The notes beneath the pieces are model-generated. The model made no database searches, was not told the origin of the DNA, and was given only the letters and a program-made list of their open reading frames with translations. This document shows positions 47,400 through 59,559 of a stretch of DNA of 64,000 nucleotides, one piece after another. Position 1 is the first letter of the stretch. Every line of letters starts with the position of its first letter. The stretch is taken from positions 1 to 64,000 of the forward strand of contig OZ024850.1 of NCBI GenBank assembly GCA_964017145.1, read 5' to 3'. This DNA comes from Agrocybe praecox (taxonomy: Eukaryota > Basidiomycota > Agaricomycetes > Agaricales > Agrocybaceae). The position numbers and the translations under genes are program-made.

Positions 47400-50137
47400 T
47401 CAATTCGTAGCAATGGCAGTTGAGATCCTAGAAACTACTGTTGCTGTGTCTTCTTTCGATGCAGGTGGTCGTATAATTTTAGGTTTCTGTGCTCCCGAGA
47501 AACGCTACGAACAAAGTCAAAAGTAGGGATGTTAACACTGAAATCATCTCGATTAGACGAAACATGATGAAACATACATTTAGATAGTCAGCAACAGCCT
47601 GTTCGAGCTTGGTCTTATCTTCTGCCCACGCCAACCTCGGCAGTTCTTGAGCCCGTATAGGATCCAGCTTGTGGTTCTTTAGATAATCGATGAGATCATC
47701 GTCCGCTTCGGATTCATTTAGGAAAAATGGAAGGTACTGGATCCCAGCCTGGAACGTGTCCTTAGTCTTCTTTTCTCGGAAGAGCTTGTCGTCGTGGTCT
47801 TGACGGAACCACGTCCATTCAGAAGGTAACTTGTATTGATATAGTTTTCCACTATGTCAAAAATAATATTTGATAAAGTTAGCATAGCATAAAACAAAAC
47901 AAAAATAAGATTTGCTTACGGTTTTTTGGGCTCAAAGAGGTACTTGGCTATGCGAAGGGCAACTCGGGTGTAGTGGGTCCGCGTCATGAGATACTCGCTG
48001 CTGCGGGTCTGATCTGTCAGATACTGCGATAACATATGCCTGTACGCATCGAAGGTCTGCTTCAAGCCCACAAGATAGAGGCCCTCCTTGTCTGTTTCCT
48101 CTTGCTTCTCCGCTTCGTCCTGTGGCACTCCGAGGAGCGGCCACATGTGAATCCAATCCCAAAGGAGGTGCGGATATGTCACGAACGTCAGAAGATCAGT
48201 CAGGTACTCGTCTGCGAAGTAAGTCTTGAGCTCAACGTGGAGATACTGGTCCCAGGCGCGCATGTGACGGTCGTGTAAATTCTTCTGTGGATCGGGGTAC
48301 GTCTATCATCGTTGTACCGAACAAAAAACATATCAAAAGTCAGTTTGTGGTAGGCGACAACGGGAAGCGGGCGAGCATGGGAGAAAAAACATACGAGGGA
48401 ACGGAACCACTGGAATAGGTGCGGCATCTCTGACCACGCCTGGTCGTAAGGGCCGCCGCCATCATTCCATGTCCTGCATGACTTGAGCCAAAAAGCTATG
48501 TCGAAACCCGACAAATCCGTCAAAAGTTCATGGGTGAGAACCGAGTATCTGCAATGCGTGACGAGCGCTTGCCCAGCGTACTGATGAACAAATTTATGAC
48601 CTATGTGGCAACGGCAACGATAAGGATAAGGGTATTAATAATAGTTAAAAATAGAATCGTAAAAATATCTTGAACTTTTTTACAACATACCTGAGCTTAA
48701 CGTTCGTACGCAGGACCTGGCAAGTTCTGCGTGAACTTTAACAGAATTTATAAAGTACCTGCCTGCTCGAGATCGATCCGTCAAGAAATCGATTAGCGAG
48801 CTATGCAGAATACGGATGCCTGTTTCTCCCGCTCTGGCGTTACTCGATACAACAGAGTTTCGCCTCGCATCGGGCACGCTAAGAATTGAATGCAAATCAG
48901 TTAGTATAAAGGCGACATCGCCCCGGTTGAGTGACAGCAGCTCTTCCAAAAACCGAGGATCCGTTACCGGAATCGGAAGCTCGGGTTCGTTTGCAGATAT
49001 TTTCTTTGAATGCAGTCTTTGTGCAAACAGGATGGCACCAAGAATCCGCAGGACGCCCTTGATGTTGTGCACGTTGGCAAAGATATGCCTGTATAAACAG
49101 TCAAGCTCTGCGAAAGGAATGTCGCCAACGGAGTTTGAGATCCTAAGAACGGCGTCTAAGCGCTCGACGGGTCTATGCTGGGCCGTGTCAACGTACTTGA
49201 CCACCGTCGAAGCATAGATGAATTGTCCCGAAGCTCTTTGCACGAGGTTCGCGACAATCTGCGTCGATGGCCAGGAAGGCGAAATATAACTTCGAAGAGG
49301 ATGCGTTTGTTTTATAGCGTCGAATTTGGTCCAGAAATAGCGTTTTATTTCTGAATCTGGAATATAATTTTCGTCGAGAACGATGGTGTAAATAATATCG
49401 CGTAGGTCGTACGAATTGAAAGAATCGCGTATCGGGGGCTCTGGGCGGCTGGAAACGAGAATAAACAGCGGAACCTTCCTATGAATAAGGGCTGTTGACA
49501 GGATGCGCACGATGTAGCGCTGGACGTTCGCGCCCTGACATTCATCAAGACCGTCTATTACCACAAGACGCGCCCATTTCCTCTTCCCTCGCATTTCCCC
49601 GAGAGGGCCGCAGGCCTGTAATAGCGGATTCACAATGAGCGTTTGAAGTTGCGCCTCGAGGGAGCCGGAAAATACGGATGGGTCGCTTTCCACTGCTTGT
49701 GCAATGTACCGTCGGGTCTCTGGGATCGAAATCGAAATCTGGTGTGCTATCGTGGCCATGAAATGTTTTTCGGTGTTCAGTCCTGGAATTCCCTTTTGAA
49801 AGAAGAAAGACGCAGCAAGGGTCCCACGTTCGTCACACATTTGCGAAACCGATTGTGAGATTGAAGACTTTCCAGACCCTACAGGGCCGTACATCCACAT
49901 CATCCCATAATCCCTCCTTCCATCCTCTATCCAATTCGTTATCATCGTCATAATCGCGTTTCGCGTTCGTGGCTGGCATTTTGGTTCGTCGTATTTACGG
50001 CCAGAGTTGTGGAATGCACCGGGGGCGATACGCCTTTCTAAAGTGTCCGTACCTTCAAAAACTCTTGTCAGCGAAAGGAACGTGGCATGCTGCATGGAGT
50101 GAGAACATACCTCGACGGCCGCTGGGTGCCACCGCAT
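47400..50137 (-). CDS. NACHT-domain NTPase, NLR-like (804 aa, 5 exons)
   Basis: Minus-strand exons 50137-48691, 48600-48395, 48302-47920, 47851-47578 and 47504-47400; introns of 90, 92, 68 and 73 bases, all phases consistent. Near the start is RIAPGAFHNSG, the usual opening of agaricomycete NACHT proteins. Walker A is MYGPVGSGKSS; Walker B is RLVVIDGLDECQG; VSSRPEPPI is the sensor-1-like motif. The C-terminal half has LHSSLIDFLTD, SVLTHELLTDLSGFDIAFWL and WDWIHMWPLLG, and ends with a Lys/Thr-rich tail. No WD40, ankyrin or TPR repeats are visible, so the receptor part is the non-repeat C-terminus. Such proteins act in heterokaryon incompatibility and defence-like signalling. The N-terminal effector domain is short or missing; an intron-like GTATGT near 50111 leaves the true start open. 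Confidence 0.82.
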
Positions 50138-51375
50138 GTTCCCCGATGCTCTTGGACAGGGCCCTCCCGTTCTTCAAGGGAGAAGAGTGTGAAGGATGTA
50201 GTGTAGGTATCGAGGTCCCAGGTACTTGCATACTGCTGAGGGACGACGACAAGAAAGATGGACGAGCGCTTGAGGAGTGATGGGAGTCGAAGGGAAAAGA
50301 AAGCAAAAGCATCGCCTTTTCGTTAGACGTACAAAAGGGTGCCACGTGCCAGATCGAGATTCGAATTTAATTCTCAGAGCTTGGATATCGATAGGCGCTT
50401 AAAATACAGCCGAACCAGGTGTCACAAAAATATTATATCAGATATCTTCCAAATGGAAACACCCTCACAGTTGGACACCGCCCCTGTGATATTTTTGGAA
50501 CTCCGGTTTCGTCCCAAGCCTTTGAATATACGGGCGTTTATCACTACAAATGTATGTTAAAACAAGCGCCAAAGATCCCTGGCGCTCCTCTGACGATCCA
50601 ATAAGCGCTGAAAGTTGTATCCTGAAAAAAACTGGGGATTGAGCGCCACCACAATAACCAGGAGAGGATGAATGATACCCGAACTCTTTCGGAAGCAAAC
50701 TCCGATGATCAAGGTCGATGTGAACCTCGCGCGCCAGCTTGCCTTCTGTGCGTCACCTTCATTGCGGGGTACAGACACCTCATCCATTTATGGGCACCAC
50801 TATGCTGCCTGCTCTCCACTATCACTTTGCTGTTGTGCAAATGTGCTATATGGTGGCAAACCAAGCTTCTGTGCTGAGTGAATCTCACGCAACTTGGAAC
50901 CGAGCTGATGGCTACAATTTGAAATGAATTACGTATCTCGGCGTTACTTGGCCAGATTTGGCGCCGTCTCGGCGCCTCCTTGACCTATGTTTGACGCTCC
51001 ATCCCGCACCATGCTCTGTTCCATTTGTCACGTCTCGTCCACTTCACCGGACCCAAACTTATGGCAGTACACGGCACTACGGTCGTCGCGAATGACTCTT
51101 TTCAGTTTGAGGATACACAAAGTCATGAAAGAACTTTTATGCAGATCATCAGCCATGTGTCCCCAATGTGGCAGATGGCCAAGTTTATGGCACTCAAGGC
51201 TATGAGTCGTGTGAACGGACGGCACATCGCCCCTCTGTCAAGCCACGTCATGCCCGCAACTTTTGTTATAAATATCTTAAAAGCGCTCAGGCGAAAAATA
51301 TGGGGGGATGGAATTATGTAGGTTCAAATGGCCAAAAAAAAACAACAAAAGAAAAAAAAAAGTAAAAACGTAAAA
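50138..51375. other. Upstream region of the NACHT gene with unresolved frames
   Basis: Could hold the missing N-terminal exon of the NACHT gene; I could not join any frame to it. Overlapping plus-strand frames at 50668-51365 (for example MAVHGTTVVANDSFQFEDTQ around 51060) look partly coding but match nothing known. A-rich tracts lie at 51329-51367. Confidence 0.3.
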
Positions 51376-51444
51376 ACGACGTTGTCAGGGTTCGAACTCT
51401 CAGTGCAAGACCTGGCAGCGGCACCACAGTGGTCCGCGTCGTAC
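51376..51444 (-). tRNA. tRNA-like element, degenerate (first of three)
   Basis: On the minus strand an internal B-box-like AGTTCGAACCC is followed by CTGACAACGTCG and T-runs (TTTTT). The ends ACGACG (5') and CGTCGT (3') pair as an acceptor-like stem. The anticodon arm does not fold well, so this is probably a pseudo-tRNA or SINE head. Confidence 0.35.
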
Positions 51445-51655
51445 CCCACTTCTTGGAGGTTGGATCAAGCCATGCGACGGCAACGATTTAGGGGATGCAA
51501 CAAGGGCAAAATTTTCTGTGACAATAGTCGCATGATTGATTTTTGGCATTGATATTAAACATGTATGCATCAGCACAATTTTCTTAATATGTTATACTCT
51601 GGAGTCTGTAGCTATTGCATAAACGGGAAGTCGTTTAATTATTAAGACAGCAATG

Positions 51656-51733
51656 AAAAAATCGACGCCAGCAGGATTCGAACCTACGCCGATCAAATCC
51701 TAATCTGTCGCATTAACCACTTTGCTATGGCCC
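51656..51733 (-). tRNA. tRNA-like element with intact pol III boxes, weak tRNA fold
   Basis: The minus strand has a perfect A box TAGCAAAGTGG (51717-51727), a perfect B box GGTTCGAATCC (51674-51684), a T arm GTAGG/CCTGC that pairs fully around TTCGAAT, and a TTTTTT terminator at 51661-51656. The acceptor pairs only partly (GGGCCA with TGGCGTC) and the anticodon stem is poor; the loop TTAGGAT would give AGG. Best read as a decayed tRNA (Leu-like D and anticodon arms) or tRNA-derived SINE that may still be transcribed. Confidence 0.5.
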
Positions 51734-51841
51734 TTATGCACTGCCACTGAGTTATAATGTAAGAGGTCCCTTGCCGCGTTGCCGCACCGTAAAAGGGCAC
51801 TCCTCTACCGCGGCGCCGTCTTCTACCATAGAACAGATGGT

Positions 51842-51895
51842 TTGCAATCTTAATCTGTCGCAGTAACCGTTTTTCTACTTATACAATCTTTCCCA
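51842..51895 (-). tRNA. 5' half of a third tRNA-like copy
   Basis: The minus strand has GGTTACTGCGACAGATTAAG, closely matching GGTTAATGCGACAGATTAGG of the copy at 51656-51733. No T arm follows. Fragment only. Confidence 0.45.
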
Positions 51896-54800
51896 GCACC
51901 GCGGTCTTTGCCTCTTGGCGTCATTTCGCCACCCTCTACCGTCATCTTCAGGCTTCTAGACCCTTTTAATTTGATGCTTGTGCCCAGTGTAGGTTCATTT
52001 AGCGCCCTTGAACCTTCCTTTATTATGTATACTCTTTATGATTCCCGTCTACCTCATGCGCACTAAGCTCGCCAATTAAAGTCAAGCTCGCATGTAAGCG
52101 TGTTGCTTGCCAGCACAACTTTCACAGCGGAGTATGAATTACTGGTTTTTCTATACATTACCACGTTCAAGTTATATCAGGGTAATATGGACCGGAGTCG
52201 CCTGCCTGTATGTATACAGCCTACTATGCCAGCAGCAGCGGCTAGCTATTTAAGCGCGGGTTAAACCGATATTCATTTAAAGTAGTGCGCGCACAGACGC
52301 TTAGCCGGCGTTTTCGGCTTGGGTATAACATTGGCGGGGGAAAGGAAAGTGTTTTATCGTTGAATTGGAATTTCTGGTTCATGTGTAGTGTCACATAACT
52401 AGACGCCCTTCCCCTGTGTCCGTACTCGCGTTCCCCTCGCATTCCTCGCTCCTGAGCGGCCGCAGCCCTAGCTCAACCTTTCGACGCCAGGTAAAGGTTG
52501 TTAGGTGGGTATATTCGTAACTCAAGTATGCAAGTCAATCGGATTAGTATCTCCGACTTCTGTTCACATGCTACATAGTAATCGAACGGTCACTACATGC
52601 ATGTACTGCACCTTTTCCGGTCTCTTTCATGCTTGGCTTCGTGGCTCTGGCACATAAGTTATATGTGAACACACATGAAAGTGTACCACCACAACGTAAG
52701 TATGGGCATTGCTAAACTTTGATAACAATCTAGCGGGATATGAATAAGTGCAGCCCTTAACCTGTCACAACCCGGATTGGTCTGGGAGCTGTCGTTCGCA
52801 TGATCCTGTCCTACTTTAGGCGCTCTTTCTTGCGACATGCTCATTGCTAGCGAAGTGGAGGCTACCTATCAATCCGGATCAGATAGCCGGGAGAATCATA
52901 GGCCGCATTACACGGCCGCAATACGCCTCCTCTGGACGTGTACGTGCCAACCTCAGTGACACCAAAGAGTACATTAGGCAGGAGGGAAAGGGCAAGCGTT
53001 TTCCTGGCGCCTTTTGAATATGCTACCTTGCGTTCTCACAATCGAAGGTGTATGTCAGCATTTCTGCGATCATGTCGGATAAGAAGCTTCTATTTCCAAT
53101 GGACTGTGGTACTTATGTAGTTGCTCTGCATGCCCTCATTCGGGGTGGTTTGCTGACGATAACTTGGTGGGTTCAGTAAGGCGCGGCTCCACTGACATAC
53201 ATCAGCCGCATAGTGCATGGAAACATAATATCTGCTATCAAATAAATGACCGTTGCTAATGTAGTGGTTTTATTTTTCGTTACTTCTTTGTATCTGTCAA
53301 TACGACACATAGCAGTGGGTGCGCTGCCTGTTCTCGTGATTGAGATATTGACGTTCGAGTGTCATTGGGCGTCTTTGCGAAGTCATCCCCATTGACTAGA
53401 CTCTTCGGGCATCAATACACTTACCCATAGAATTATATGCTTACCCTAGCGCGGGCTATGGTCTGTGAGAGTAACTATACATATGGGACCTGGGTTGCAC
53501 TTAAAATAAGTATACATGAGGACTAATTCTATTTTTGTCATTGCCACTACTTATGACGTTATTGGTAGTTAGTACAAAGTCCAGGCTTTTAAACTGCGGA
53601 GAGAACAGTATCCAGCCGACGAGATGTTTAGACAGTGCCGATAGTATCAATATCAATCCGATTTTATTTTGTGCATGGATATGTTGGTAAATAACTACCG
53701 CCACTGTCCACACAATAATTTTTCCATGGTGGCATCGTCAGTGGAACGGTTTGGGATGATTCTCACCTGTTCTCACCATCCTCACAATTATTCACATTTT
53801 TGCCTGTGAGCTGTACAAGATGGCAGGAGGTCGTACCATAGCATTGAAGGATAGCAGTACTCACACTTCTATATATACGTCTGAACCTCCCCCGCCACTT
53901 GTGCTTTTATTCACCACCGTTCATCCCCGTCTATTACCAAACCACCACTGGAGCCTTACTGACACTCATACGTTACGTCACCTGCAAATTGTTACGTGCT
54001 CTCGTGGCAACAATGACGATAATTATTTTGCCGGACCGAGAGCCTAGAGGGCAACTGGACGTCAGTACTTCAGTACTTGGATCAATTGTCATCAAGCATA
54101 AGCACAGTCTTAGTGGCAACACATGTGCACCTGGGGTACCGATTTGTACTTTCTGGCATCTAATCATAGCTCAGAGATAAATATTTTTCCCATCTAAGCC
54201 GTGATGGGCGATTTATGAAGGGCCGGACATCGTCATACAGATATGATAAGACCCATATCTGACTAACGCGATCAAAGATGAGCGCGAGCGATTACTGGGC
54301 GCCAAACTCTATGTTATAAATTAACCGTTTTGTACATGGGATGTCAAAAACAGTGAAGGATTATTATAATAGATATCTCTACCAACTCCGACTCGTCCAG
54401 CATATGGAAGACGAAGACAGCGGCGTTTAATGTCGGCGCTAGTACATAAATGCATAGATTCCTATCACGGGTCATACTGTGAAATATCGGAGGGTGTTTG
54501 AGACCGAGAATTCGTGTTCCAGGATTGAGGCCACATACCACTGTGTGAAAACGTTTCCCACCGCTGTAATATGAGAAGTACTCTCTCCGAATTCTAGAAA
54601 GACACTTCACATGTCACTCATAGCATGGAACAGTCCCTTTTAATACGCCATAGTTCTCATTGGAAATTTAGATATATACCAGTCCCCTCGATTCCAGGCG
54701 GCTAATCACTGTGTGGCACCACTTCCTTCTAGTACATTTCTTTGATGCCACACCGCCAGCATAGCCCAGCGGAGCTTTGCCTCACTGAAAGGGGCACATC

Positions 54801-55170
54801 GTGAACATGCATTGGATAGTAAATATCTCCGTCGCTGGTCTAGGTAAACAGCTTCAACCAAGGAATGCCACAGACGCCTGAATTCGATGAATGTTGTTAT
54901 ATTAAGTATATCATATCGCCTAATAGGCGAGAGAATATACTCTCGGTATAATTTCTATTAACGACAAGAGCTTGCAGGATATTAATTTAATGGACCGACT
55001 CCGCTCTGGGCTTCCCTAGAGAGTGGTATCTGCTTTTAGTGGTATGAAAATACGGTCAAAAGCTTGTTGGTCAATGTACAAGAAAAAAACAAGGATCGTT
55101 ATCAAGGGTTAAACGTATTTCGTCCACTCAGGTAGTAGGACTCTTGCAGTTCCTACTGTCGAGCAACATA
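51896..55170. other. Gene-poor 3.3 kb
   Basis: Open frames are all under 95 codons without recognisable motifs. A TATATATA-containing stretch lies at 53872-53880. No transposon ends or RNA genes recognised. Confidence 0.4.
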
Positions 55171-55716
55171 ATGAAACTACTTACCGCTCTTCTGGTCACG
55201 AGCGCCATTCAGATATATGCAGCCTCAGAGATACTGCCGCCCGTAGCTGGGTATGGAGAATTGTTAAATATTTGCCAGTAGGCCCTTCAACCGTTCGCCT
55301 TTGTTTTTCTTTTGTTTTTGAAAACCAAACCACTAACCTCATACCGATACTCATGTCCAGCCCTCCAACAATCTGAACAATATCTAGGATGTCGCAGTAC
55401 GATACGAAGACGGCGACTACGTGCCCTATTCATTCCGGCAATGCTACCACTATTCTGACCCAACGACCGGAAAACTAGTCGAAATAGCTCTTTTCTGCAG
55501 GTTTTGGTCATGCGATATTTACCAGTACGTCGCCTTCCTCTTGTTCGACGATGTTTTGAGAGTACGGACAATCCGACTTGATATTATCTTCACAGAAACA
55601 ACGAATGTATGGGACCTCCATTCCCACCTGAGCAAGTGGAAGCTGGTCCTGGTGTGCCTATCGCCAACCTGGTCAGTGTGATGAAGGCAGTTGGCTTTGG
55701 TGTTATATGTACATAA
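55171..55716 (+). CDS. Small secreted cysteine-containing protein, cluster copy 1
   Basis: ATG at 55171 opens MKLLTALLVTSAIQIYAASE, a signal peptide, then GYGELLNICQ. After about 110 intron-like bases comes DVAVRYEDGDYVPYSFRQCY and VEIALFCRFWSCDIY (55388-55524). A 71-base intron (GTACGT) leads to NNECMGPPFPPEQVEAGPG and an end at TAA 55714-55716. Exons 2 and 3 join in phase (CA|A); the join from exon 1 (GTAGGC donor at 55278) does not keep frame, so the gene may have a small lesion or use another donor. It aligns with the intact copy at 56530 along its length. Function unknown; secreted by inference. Confidence 0.6.
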
Positions 55717-56529
55717 AACTGACCATGAGAGGAATTCGATTATCCCGGGAGTTTATCTTTCTCGTGGATTCCAATGTCTATATAGATCCGTACTGTGGTA
55801 TTGGTAAATGTGGTCAACTATTGATTCACCGAAATTCGAATATACGAATACTTTATTTTAAATTTGCAAATAATAGTTCGGCATCGATGATATGTGACTA
55901 GTTGACTGATTGGGCGCTAAGCTCTAATCACTTGTTCAAGAATAAATGGTCGACCGTCTATCAGGTCTGCGCCAATGTCCACGTCTTTAACAAACCCGAG
56001 TCGCAAATGACTACAAAATTACACCACTAAGAATCATGTGTATTTGCCTTGTGGCGCAGCCGTACAGGACTACGTCAAATTAACTGCAACTCAGACGACG
56101 TGGGTACAAAATCCTTGTATTTTCTTACTCATTAGAACTATGTAGTCAGAACCCCGACGTTGAATTTTGTCACAGACCACCACTTACCCGAATCAATTAT
56201 ACTTCCGGCGTGTTTTAGTGCGTGGAGCGCAGAAGAGAATTTCAAATTTTCCTGTCAAAATAAAAATAGGCTTCATACTGAATTATATGTAGGTGGAATG
56301 TAGACTTTTTAGTTTATAGATCGGCTCCGCGTGTTCTTTATGTCGGCTTCTCTCGCTTAAATATGAGAAACATTGGAAAAACATCCAAACATGGTCGGGT
56401 CAATGCATGCTAGCATAAATGGAGTACGACGATGCAAGTTATAAGTCGGAGGAGGAGCAGTAATAGTCGACAAAGCACAGTTACCTTTTCCCCTCGCCCT
56501 TTCCCTCAACCAACCGTCGAATCTCTCAT
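55717..56529. other. Spacer within the secreted-protein cluster
   Basis: No separate gene recognised. A pyrimidine-rich stretch (CCTTTTCCCCTCGCCC) just before 56530 is a likely promoter/leader of copy 2. Confidence 0.4.
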
Positions 56530-57070
56530 ATGATGTTGAAGATCTTCATTGGTTTTCTCGTTGCAGGTCTCGGCTTACACCAGGCGGGAGCTTCCTCTAT
56601 CCCGGTAGTGTCAGAATATGATAAACTCCTCAAACTCTGTCAAGGCGGTGACTCTTCGACTGTGGGTACTCACTTATTGATCATGCATCAGGCTGTTAAC
56701 CCGTTCGCTCATGCATGGCGATTCCATACTAACCAGTACGTTGCGGTACGCTATGAAGGCAGCTACTACACCACATACTCATATGGTCAATGCTACCCAT
56801 ACGAGCTAGACAACGGGAGCCTTGCACAGATGGCTGTATTCTGTAAGACGGTCGCATGCGTCATTAACCCGTGAGTCATTCCAATACTGCTGCGTTATTA
56901 TGAAATGCTGGGACCTAAAGCCGCAACCTTTTGTGACTGACAGAAATCGCGACTGCACTGGTGGTTCTGTCCTCCCTGCGCCCGTCCCTGTTGTCCCTGC
57001 TTTGACTCTGGTGAATGTGGCCGATTTCGTTCAATTAACGGGGCAAGCGGCTACGTGCGATAGGATTTAA
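56530..57070 (+). CDS. Small secreted cysteine-containing protein, cluster copy 2 (155 aa)
   Basis: Exons 56530-56870 and 56944-57070 (73-base intron, GTGAGT donor, GACAG acceptor, phase 2). MMLKIFIGFLVAGLGLHQAG is the signal peptide; mature part SSIPVVSEYDKLLKLCQ, YVAVRYEGSYYTTYSYGQCY, LAQMAVFCKTVACVINP, then a Pro/Val-rich linker (VLPAPVPVVPAL) and a terminal Cys near ATCDRI. Six mature cysteines. The segment 56641-56740 stays open but has an intron-like end (ATACTAACCAG) exactly where copy 1 has an intron, so it may be a retained or recently lost intron. Best-preserved member of the cluster. Confidence 0.65.
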
Positions 57071-57479
57071 CTTTCACCACAGTGATACCTAAGCTGTTAT
57101 GGAGCTAGAAATAGAAAGAGAGCAGAATATTCGACTCCGGTTGAGAAGCAAGTGATGATAGCCGAATTTACATAGCTATCTCGTAAAGTTTTCCCACGCG
57201 ACGTCAAATTTATACCAATACAAGACATATCTCGTCCTTCCTTCCACTTAGAATTTCTCAAGCTTTGAAGTTGTTTTATACCGAAACGCTGATATTGTTT
57301 TTCTACTACATACCCACTACACTACTTATACTATGCAGATCAGGGCTTGAAATTTACTCTGGCAAATGCACGACGACAACTTTGATTAGTATACCTAGAT
57401 TGGTTCCCAATCTTCTTTATGTCGACTGTATGGGATGAAGGAAAAGAGCTATACACCTTCAATCTCCTCATCTCTAGCA

Positions 57480-57990
57480 CGAGCAATTTTCTAACGATGA
57501 ATATCGATGCCAGTATAGCTGGCTTACAATGTTTAATCCCCTCATCCGACGTTCTGGTAGTGTCGGATTACACTAAGCTGCTCAGACTGCGATCCCCAGT
57601 ATATATAAGTGAGGTACCAAGACGACTGCTGAACCGTGTATGTGCTTATTGTGAACGTTACCCATACAAGCTTAAAGATGGGGGCGGAGTCCTGTAGATG
57701 GCGCGTGCGGCGTGAAGAATGGGTGATAAAAATAATCCCTCATACGTGGATCAGGCCACAGGTGTGGTGCATTCTGATTGATCCTACGCTGTTTACACCC
57801 TCAATCCATTCGTTACGCAGGAAGCCCCTGAGACAGATAGGGTGTGAAGATTTATTTATAATAGAGGGAAGGCAAACGCTAAGAGGGCACCCAGAGTACT
57901 CTTCACACATTAGCTATTACCATACCGGTAATCACAGAGTGCGAGAAGCTATTCAAGAAGACGGTGGATCAATGTCTGTGAGTCCTCGTT
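57480..57990 (+). pseudogene. Small secreted protein family, cluster copy 3, broken
   Basis: The frame from 57480 lacks the signal peptide start and reads SSDVLVVSDYTKLLRL (compare SSIPVVSEYDKLLKLC in copy 2), then CERYPYKLKDGGG (compare QCYPYELDNGS), and hits TAG at 57695. Downstream pieces to about 57990 share AGACAGATAGGGTGTGA with the copy near 59620. Confidence 0.55.
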
Positions 57991-58050
57991 TTTTTTGACG
58001 TTAATGTGCATTGTAGACGTATCACATACATAAATATGGATTGATTCATA

Positions 58051-58175
58051 TAGTATGCTGGGGTACCATACCAAGGAGACTTCTACACCCCTTTTGAAGT
58101 AAATGCCACCCATACTAACTAACAGATGCGATGCTAGCGGATATGACTGTATTCTGTAAGGAGGCGTTGTGCTAT
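58051..58175 (+). pseudogene. Small secreted protein family, cluster copy 4, fragment
   Basis: TATGCTGGGGTACCATACCA and GACTTCTACACC align with the YVAVRYEGSYYT exon of copy 2. GCGGATATGACTGTATTCTG (ADMTVFCKEALC) aligns with AQMAVFCKTVAC. Stops interrupt all frames. Confidence 0.5.
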
Positions 58176-59559
58176 AATGATGCGCGAGTTATTTTCGTTT
58201 CTTGCAGTCCATATCTTCCAAACTAACTATTCATTGTAGAAAAATTAATTGCAATGTTTCACGCGCAAGGCCAACATGACATTGTATACATCCTCTCCTT
58301 TGTAGATATTGCGTCCATTTATGTAACGCTGCGGGCCATCGTGGCTACCAGCGATGTTAGTATGGTGCGAAAATTGCCGTGACCGGCGTCTATACTTGGG
58401 ACCTAAGCGCAAGCACGTATTTCATACATATATTCGGAAATCTACATACTTCAATTAAACTTTATATTGGTCAGCTATTTTACTGTAAATGCCGGTGGCA
58501 TTTACTTTGCTATGCTATGCATATGTACAAGACATCTGGAAGGGAGCTAACACTATAGTCATGGCTTAGAGGCTAATCTTAAGATCGCGAACTTCGCTTC
58601 TTCTTCAAGTTCATCTTCCAAATTTCTACTGTAAGCGAATTGGAGGGATGATAATTTGCATACTAGGTCTTCTCACCGGGCCCCGTTTAATATTGAGGCT
58701 CATCATCACTGTGGTCCCCAGTATATCGGAATGAATTATCAATGCGACTACAACACTAACACCACGTAGGGGTAGCAAATTATGTACTCAAGGATGCTAG
58801 ATTTCTCCCTGGTATCGTATCGCGGTAATCTAAGCGGATCGATGTATGTAAGTGTTACACCTGCGCATGCAGATTGAGCCATATGCACGATGGTTCGAGG
58901 GCTCACATCATGCATAGATGATGGCCCACCTTCTTCGCAAAGGTTGAAATTAATAGCTTGTCACACTCTGGGGCTCCTGGTACTCAGGCAGCTGATGCGT
59001 GAAATATGCCAGTGATGCCAGGCGGTGAGGCAAATAAACCTTCAAGAATGCTCCCTCACCTTCGCCTTTAGGCCCTCCACTATAAGCAAATTTCGTCGAG
59101 TCTTATCCGACTCAGGAGAAGACTGCGTAACAAATCAAGTGGCACTCAGTGTCTACTGTGAGGGACGTAGGATATCAGCCACAATAGCACCTGATCTGCG
59201 TGCGAATTATGTTTTTTTTGCTACCCTTTGAGGACGTCGCATTGTTGAAAATGGGATTCAGCATACCACTCGCTGGTCGTTAAACATCGTGACCATTTCA
59301 ACTGGTAAATCAGTTCTCATGACCCTATAGTACCTTCTCCACTAGTATGAATGGAGTAAGCCATTTCACGCCATTTCCCAGGTAGAGCGGTGACCAATCA
59401 GTTCAATGAAAATGAAATAATCGTGTTTACTATAGAGTAATACCAGCAGGGACAACGGGCGCAGTTACGACTTTCCTGTGAAGATTCTGTAGATCATATT
59501 GAACATCGAGGAGTCATGAAATGCCAAGGGATTGAAGATCACCATTCTCTATGGTTGAC
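58176..59559. other. Decayed sequence between cluster copies
   Basis: GTCTATACTTGG near 58388 recurs near 59770, so more decayed family material is present. No intact gene. Confidence 0.35.

Noticed and set aside
48816..49858. Plus-strand frames of 71-133 codons across the NACHT gene
   Set aside because: They are antisense shadows of the long NACHT exon, which has clear Walker motifs on the minus strand.
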